Shown here one piece after another: positions 14,238 to 15,561 of a DNA stretch of 15,561 nucleotides. The notes under the pieces are model-generated. The model saw only the letters and a program-made list of their open reading frames with translations. It was not told the DNA's origin and did not search any database. Location: NCBI GenBank assembly GCA_964354135.1, contig CAYGZA010000147.1, positions 1-15,561 of the forward strand. Direction: 5' to 3'. Both the position numbers and the translations under genes were made by a program. The DNA is from CAYGZA01 sp964354135. GTDB taxonomy: Bacteria; Planctomycetota; Planctomycetia; Pirellulales; Thermoguttaceae. Position 1 is the stretch's first letter. Every line of letters starts with the position of its first letter.

Positions 14238-15561
14238 ATGAGGAGTCCGAAAGACCTGGCATGGTGGCAGCGGGGGATCATCTATCAGATCTATCCCCTC
14301 TCTTTTCAGGACTCCAACGGCGACGGGATCGGCGATCTGCCGGGGATCACCGGCCGGTTGGAGTACTGCCGGTGGCTGGGCTGCGATGCGATCTGGCTGT
14401 CGCCGGTTTTCCCTTCGCCGATGGCCGACTTCGGATACGACGTCTCGGACTACACCGATATCCATCCGCTCCTCGGCACGCTCTCCGATTTCGACGCGCT
14501 GGTGGCCGAGGCCCGGCGGCTCGGGCTGAGGATCCTCTTGGACCTGGTGCCGAACCACACCTCCGACCGGCACCCGTGGTTCTTGCAGTCGGGATCCTCA
14601 CGCAATAGCAAGTATCGCAACTGGTATCTATGGCGAGACCCGGCGCCGGGAGGGGGGCCGCCGAACAATTGGCTGAGTGTCTTCGGCGGGAGTGCGTGGG
14701 AGTTCGACGGGAACACCGGGCAGTACTATCTGCACTCGTACCTCAAAGAGCAGCCCGATCTCAACTGGCGCAGTCGCCAAGTGCAGGAAGCGATATTCGA
14801 GGTGATGCGGTTCTGGCTCGCTCGTGGTGCTAGCGGGTTTCGTATCGATTCGGTTTCCCGGCTAATCAAGGATAGTGCCTTTCGCGATAATCCGCCAAAT
14901 CCGGATTACCGACCGGAACAGGCCCCTTATCGGCAGCAGTTGCTTGCCCACAATGCCGACCAGCCGGAAGTACACGAGGTGATCGCCCGGATGCGGCAGG
15001 TGGCCGACCACTACGGCGCGGTGCTCATCGGCGAGGCGTATCTTCCCCTCGCGCGGCTGCCGGCCTACTACGGGGAAGCGGGCCGCGGGCTGCACTTCCC
15101 TTTCAACTTCCAGTTGGTCAAGGCCCCGTGGAATGCCGGTGCGATCCGGCGCGCCATCGAACAGTACGAAGGGCATCTGGCGGCCGGGCATTGGCCGAAC
15201 TGGGTCCTGGGCAACCACGACAACCCCCGGGTGGCCACGCGCGCGGGAGAGGCCAACGTGCGGCTGGCCGCCATGCTCCTCATCTCAGGTCTCTCAGTCA
15301 CAAGTGTTCAGGCAGCAGGTTCACACGCTCCATCGTTCGCGCATAAGACGTACCCAGCAAAGACGCAGGCAGCCAGAGACTGGGCGTACAAGAAACTCGG
15401 CCCCCGTCAATTCGCATGTCTGGACAGAATCTTTCACTACGAGTCCGGCTGGCGTCCCAACGCTGGACGAGTGAACGGTCCTTTCGGAATCCCCCAAGCG
15501 AACCCCGGCTACAAGATGAAGAGTGCGGGGAAAGATTGGCGGACCAACCCCCTTACTCAAG
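14238..15561 (+). CDS. GH13 alpha-glucosidase, truncated and joined in frame to a foreign domain; runs off the window
   Basis: The frame opens at 14238 and has no stop up to the window edge (441 residues). Residues 1-348 are a GH13 enzyme of the oligo-1,6-glucosidase/alpha-glucosidase type. DSNGDGIGDL is the calcium-type loop. Region I is DLVPNHTSD (D102, N106, H107), region II GFRIDS (nucleophile D204), region III IGEAYLP (acid E266), and region IV NHDNPR (H327, D328). Such enzymes are usually about 530-560 aa and continue with a strand like AMLLLTLRGTP, then domain C. Here the match stops at AAMLL and the sequence becomes unrelated (see 15282-15561). The missing barrel end makes the enzyme unlikely to be active as shown. 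The ATG at 14238 is the only possible start, since an in-frame stop lies at 14205. No signal peptide is seen, so the enzyme is intracellular. Confidence 0.85.
   Translation, partial: MRSPKDLAWWQRGIIYQIYPLSFQDSNGDGIGDLPGITGRLEYCRWLGCDAIWLSPVFPSPMADFGYDVSDYTDIHPLLGTLSDFDALVAEARRLGLRILLDLVPNHTSDRHPWFLQSGSSRNSKYRNWYLWRDPAPGGGPPNNWLSVFGGSAWEFDGNTGQYYLHSYLKEQPDLNWRSRQVQEAIFEVMRFWLARGASGFRIDSVSRLIKDSAFRDNPPNPDYRPEQAPYRQQLLAHNADQPEVHEVIARMRQVADHYGAVLIGEAYLPLARLPAYYGEAGRGLHFPFNFQLVKAPWNAGAIRRAIEQYEGHLAAGHWPNWVLGNHDNPRVATRAGEANVRLAAMLLISGLSVTSVQAAGSHAPSFAHKTYPAKTQAARDWAYKKLGPRQFACLDRIFHYESGWRPNAGRVNGPFGIPQANPGYKMKSAGKDWRTNPLTQ
15282..15561 (+). other. Foreign segment: actinobacterial-type lytic-transglycosylase-like domain
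   Basis: From about residue 349 of the same frame the sequence reads as the end of a signal peptide (LLISGLSVTSVQAAG). A lysozyme-fold domain of the kind found in secreted actinobacterial transglycosylase or resuscitation-factor-like proteins follows. CLDRIFHYESGW carries the likely catalytic Glu (residue 402). FGIPQANPGYKMKSAGKDW and RTNPLTQ match that family's hallmark. GC content by line count is about 55-60% here, against 73% just upstream (15181-15240). The domain is incomplete at the window edge. A recent join is indicated, most simply an assembly chimera. Confidence 0.75.

Noticed and set aside
1..15561. CRISPR array, tRNA, rRNA, integrase or insertion sequence
   Set aside because: None was visible. 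The only direct repeats are the short heptamer arrays, and no spacer-repeat periodicity, cloverleaf-like sequence or transposase motif was found by eye.

Overview
The window looks like a GC-rich (about 65-70%) chromosomal fragment of a planctomycete (Planctomycetota, Pirellulales-like), probably from a metagenome. The reasons are a very large secreted protein related to the hydrazine synthase alpha subunit with discoidin and CxxCH cytochrome segments, a twin-arginine (Tat) exported sugar isomerase-like TIM barrel, secreted glycan-active enzymes, and short dispersed intergenic repeats. This assignment is inference from protein families; no marker gene is present.

Layout, left to right. 1-165: leader with a heptamer repeat, a hairpin and a good promoter candidate. 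166-4125 (+): 1319-aa secreted HzsA-like multihaem-type protein. 4126-4268: an AT-rich promoter overlapped by TGCAT inverted repeats. 4269-5495 (+): AAA/DUF4143 ATPase, followed within 5 nt by 5501-6646 (+), a uroporphyrinogen-decarboxylase-superfamily protein with a methyltransferase-like zinc motif. 6647-6739: convergent spacer with a palindromic repeat and a CT-rich heptamer array. 6740-7771 (-): Tat-exported sugar phosphate isomerase/epimerase-like protein. 7772-8192: 421 nt without a gene. 8193-8435 (+): 80-aa two-helix membrane protein. 8560-10611 (+): secreted glycoside-hydrolase-like protein. 10632-11108 (+): small zinc-ribbon protein with a DksA/TraR-type finger. 11155-12432 (+): secreted pectate-lyase-like beta-helix protein. 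12433-12478: convergent spacer with the second copy of the palindromic repeat. 12479-14092 (-): N-acyl-D-amino-acid deacylase family protein. 14238-15561 (+, open at the window edge): GH13 alpha-glucosidase that changes abruptly near 15282 into a different protein.

How the genes fit together: the theme is carbohydrate and cell-envelope turnover by exported enzymes. The GH-like protein, the pectate-lyase-like protein and the GH13 enzyme could act on plant or algal polysaccharide. The isomerase-like protein and the D-amino-acid deacylase would handle sugar and peptidoglycan-type products. The genes are in short transcription units on both strands, each apparently with its own promoter, not in one large operon. 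I do not see a convincing new multigene system.

The strongest anomaly is at the right end. The GH13 frame runs without a stop into an actinobacterial-type lytic-transglycosylase domain whose base composition drops from about 73% to about 57% GC. This is most simply an assembly chimera at a contig end, and otherwise a real fusion. The second most interesting signal is a hairpin repeat present twice, in both convergent spacers, whose two copies differ by compensatory stem changes.
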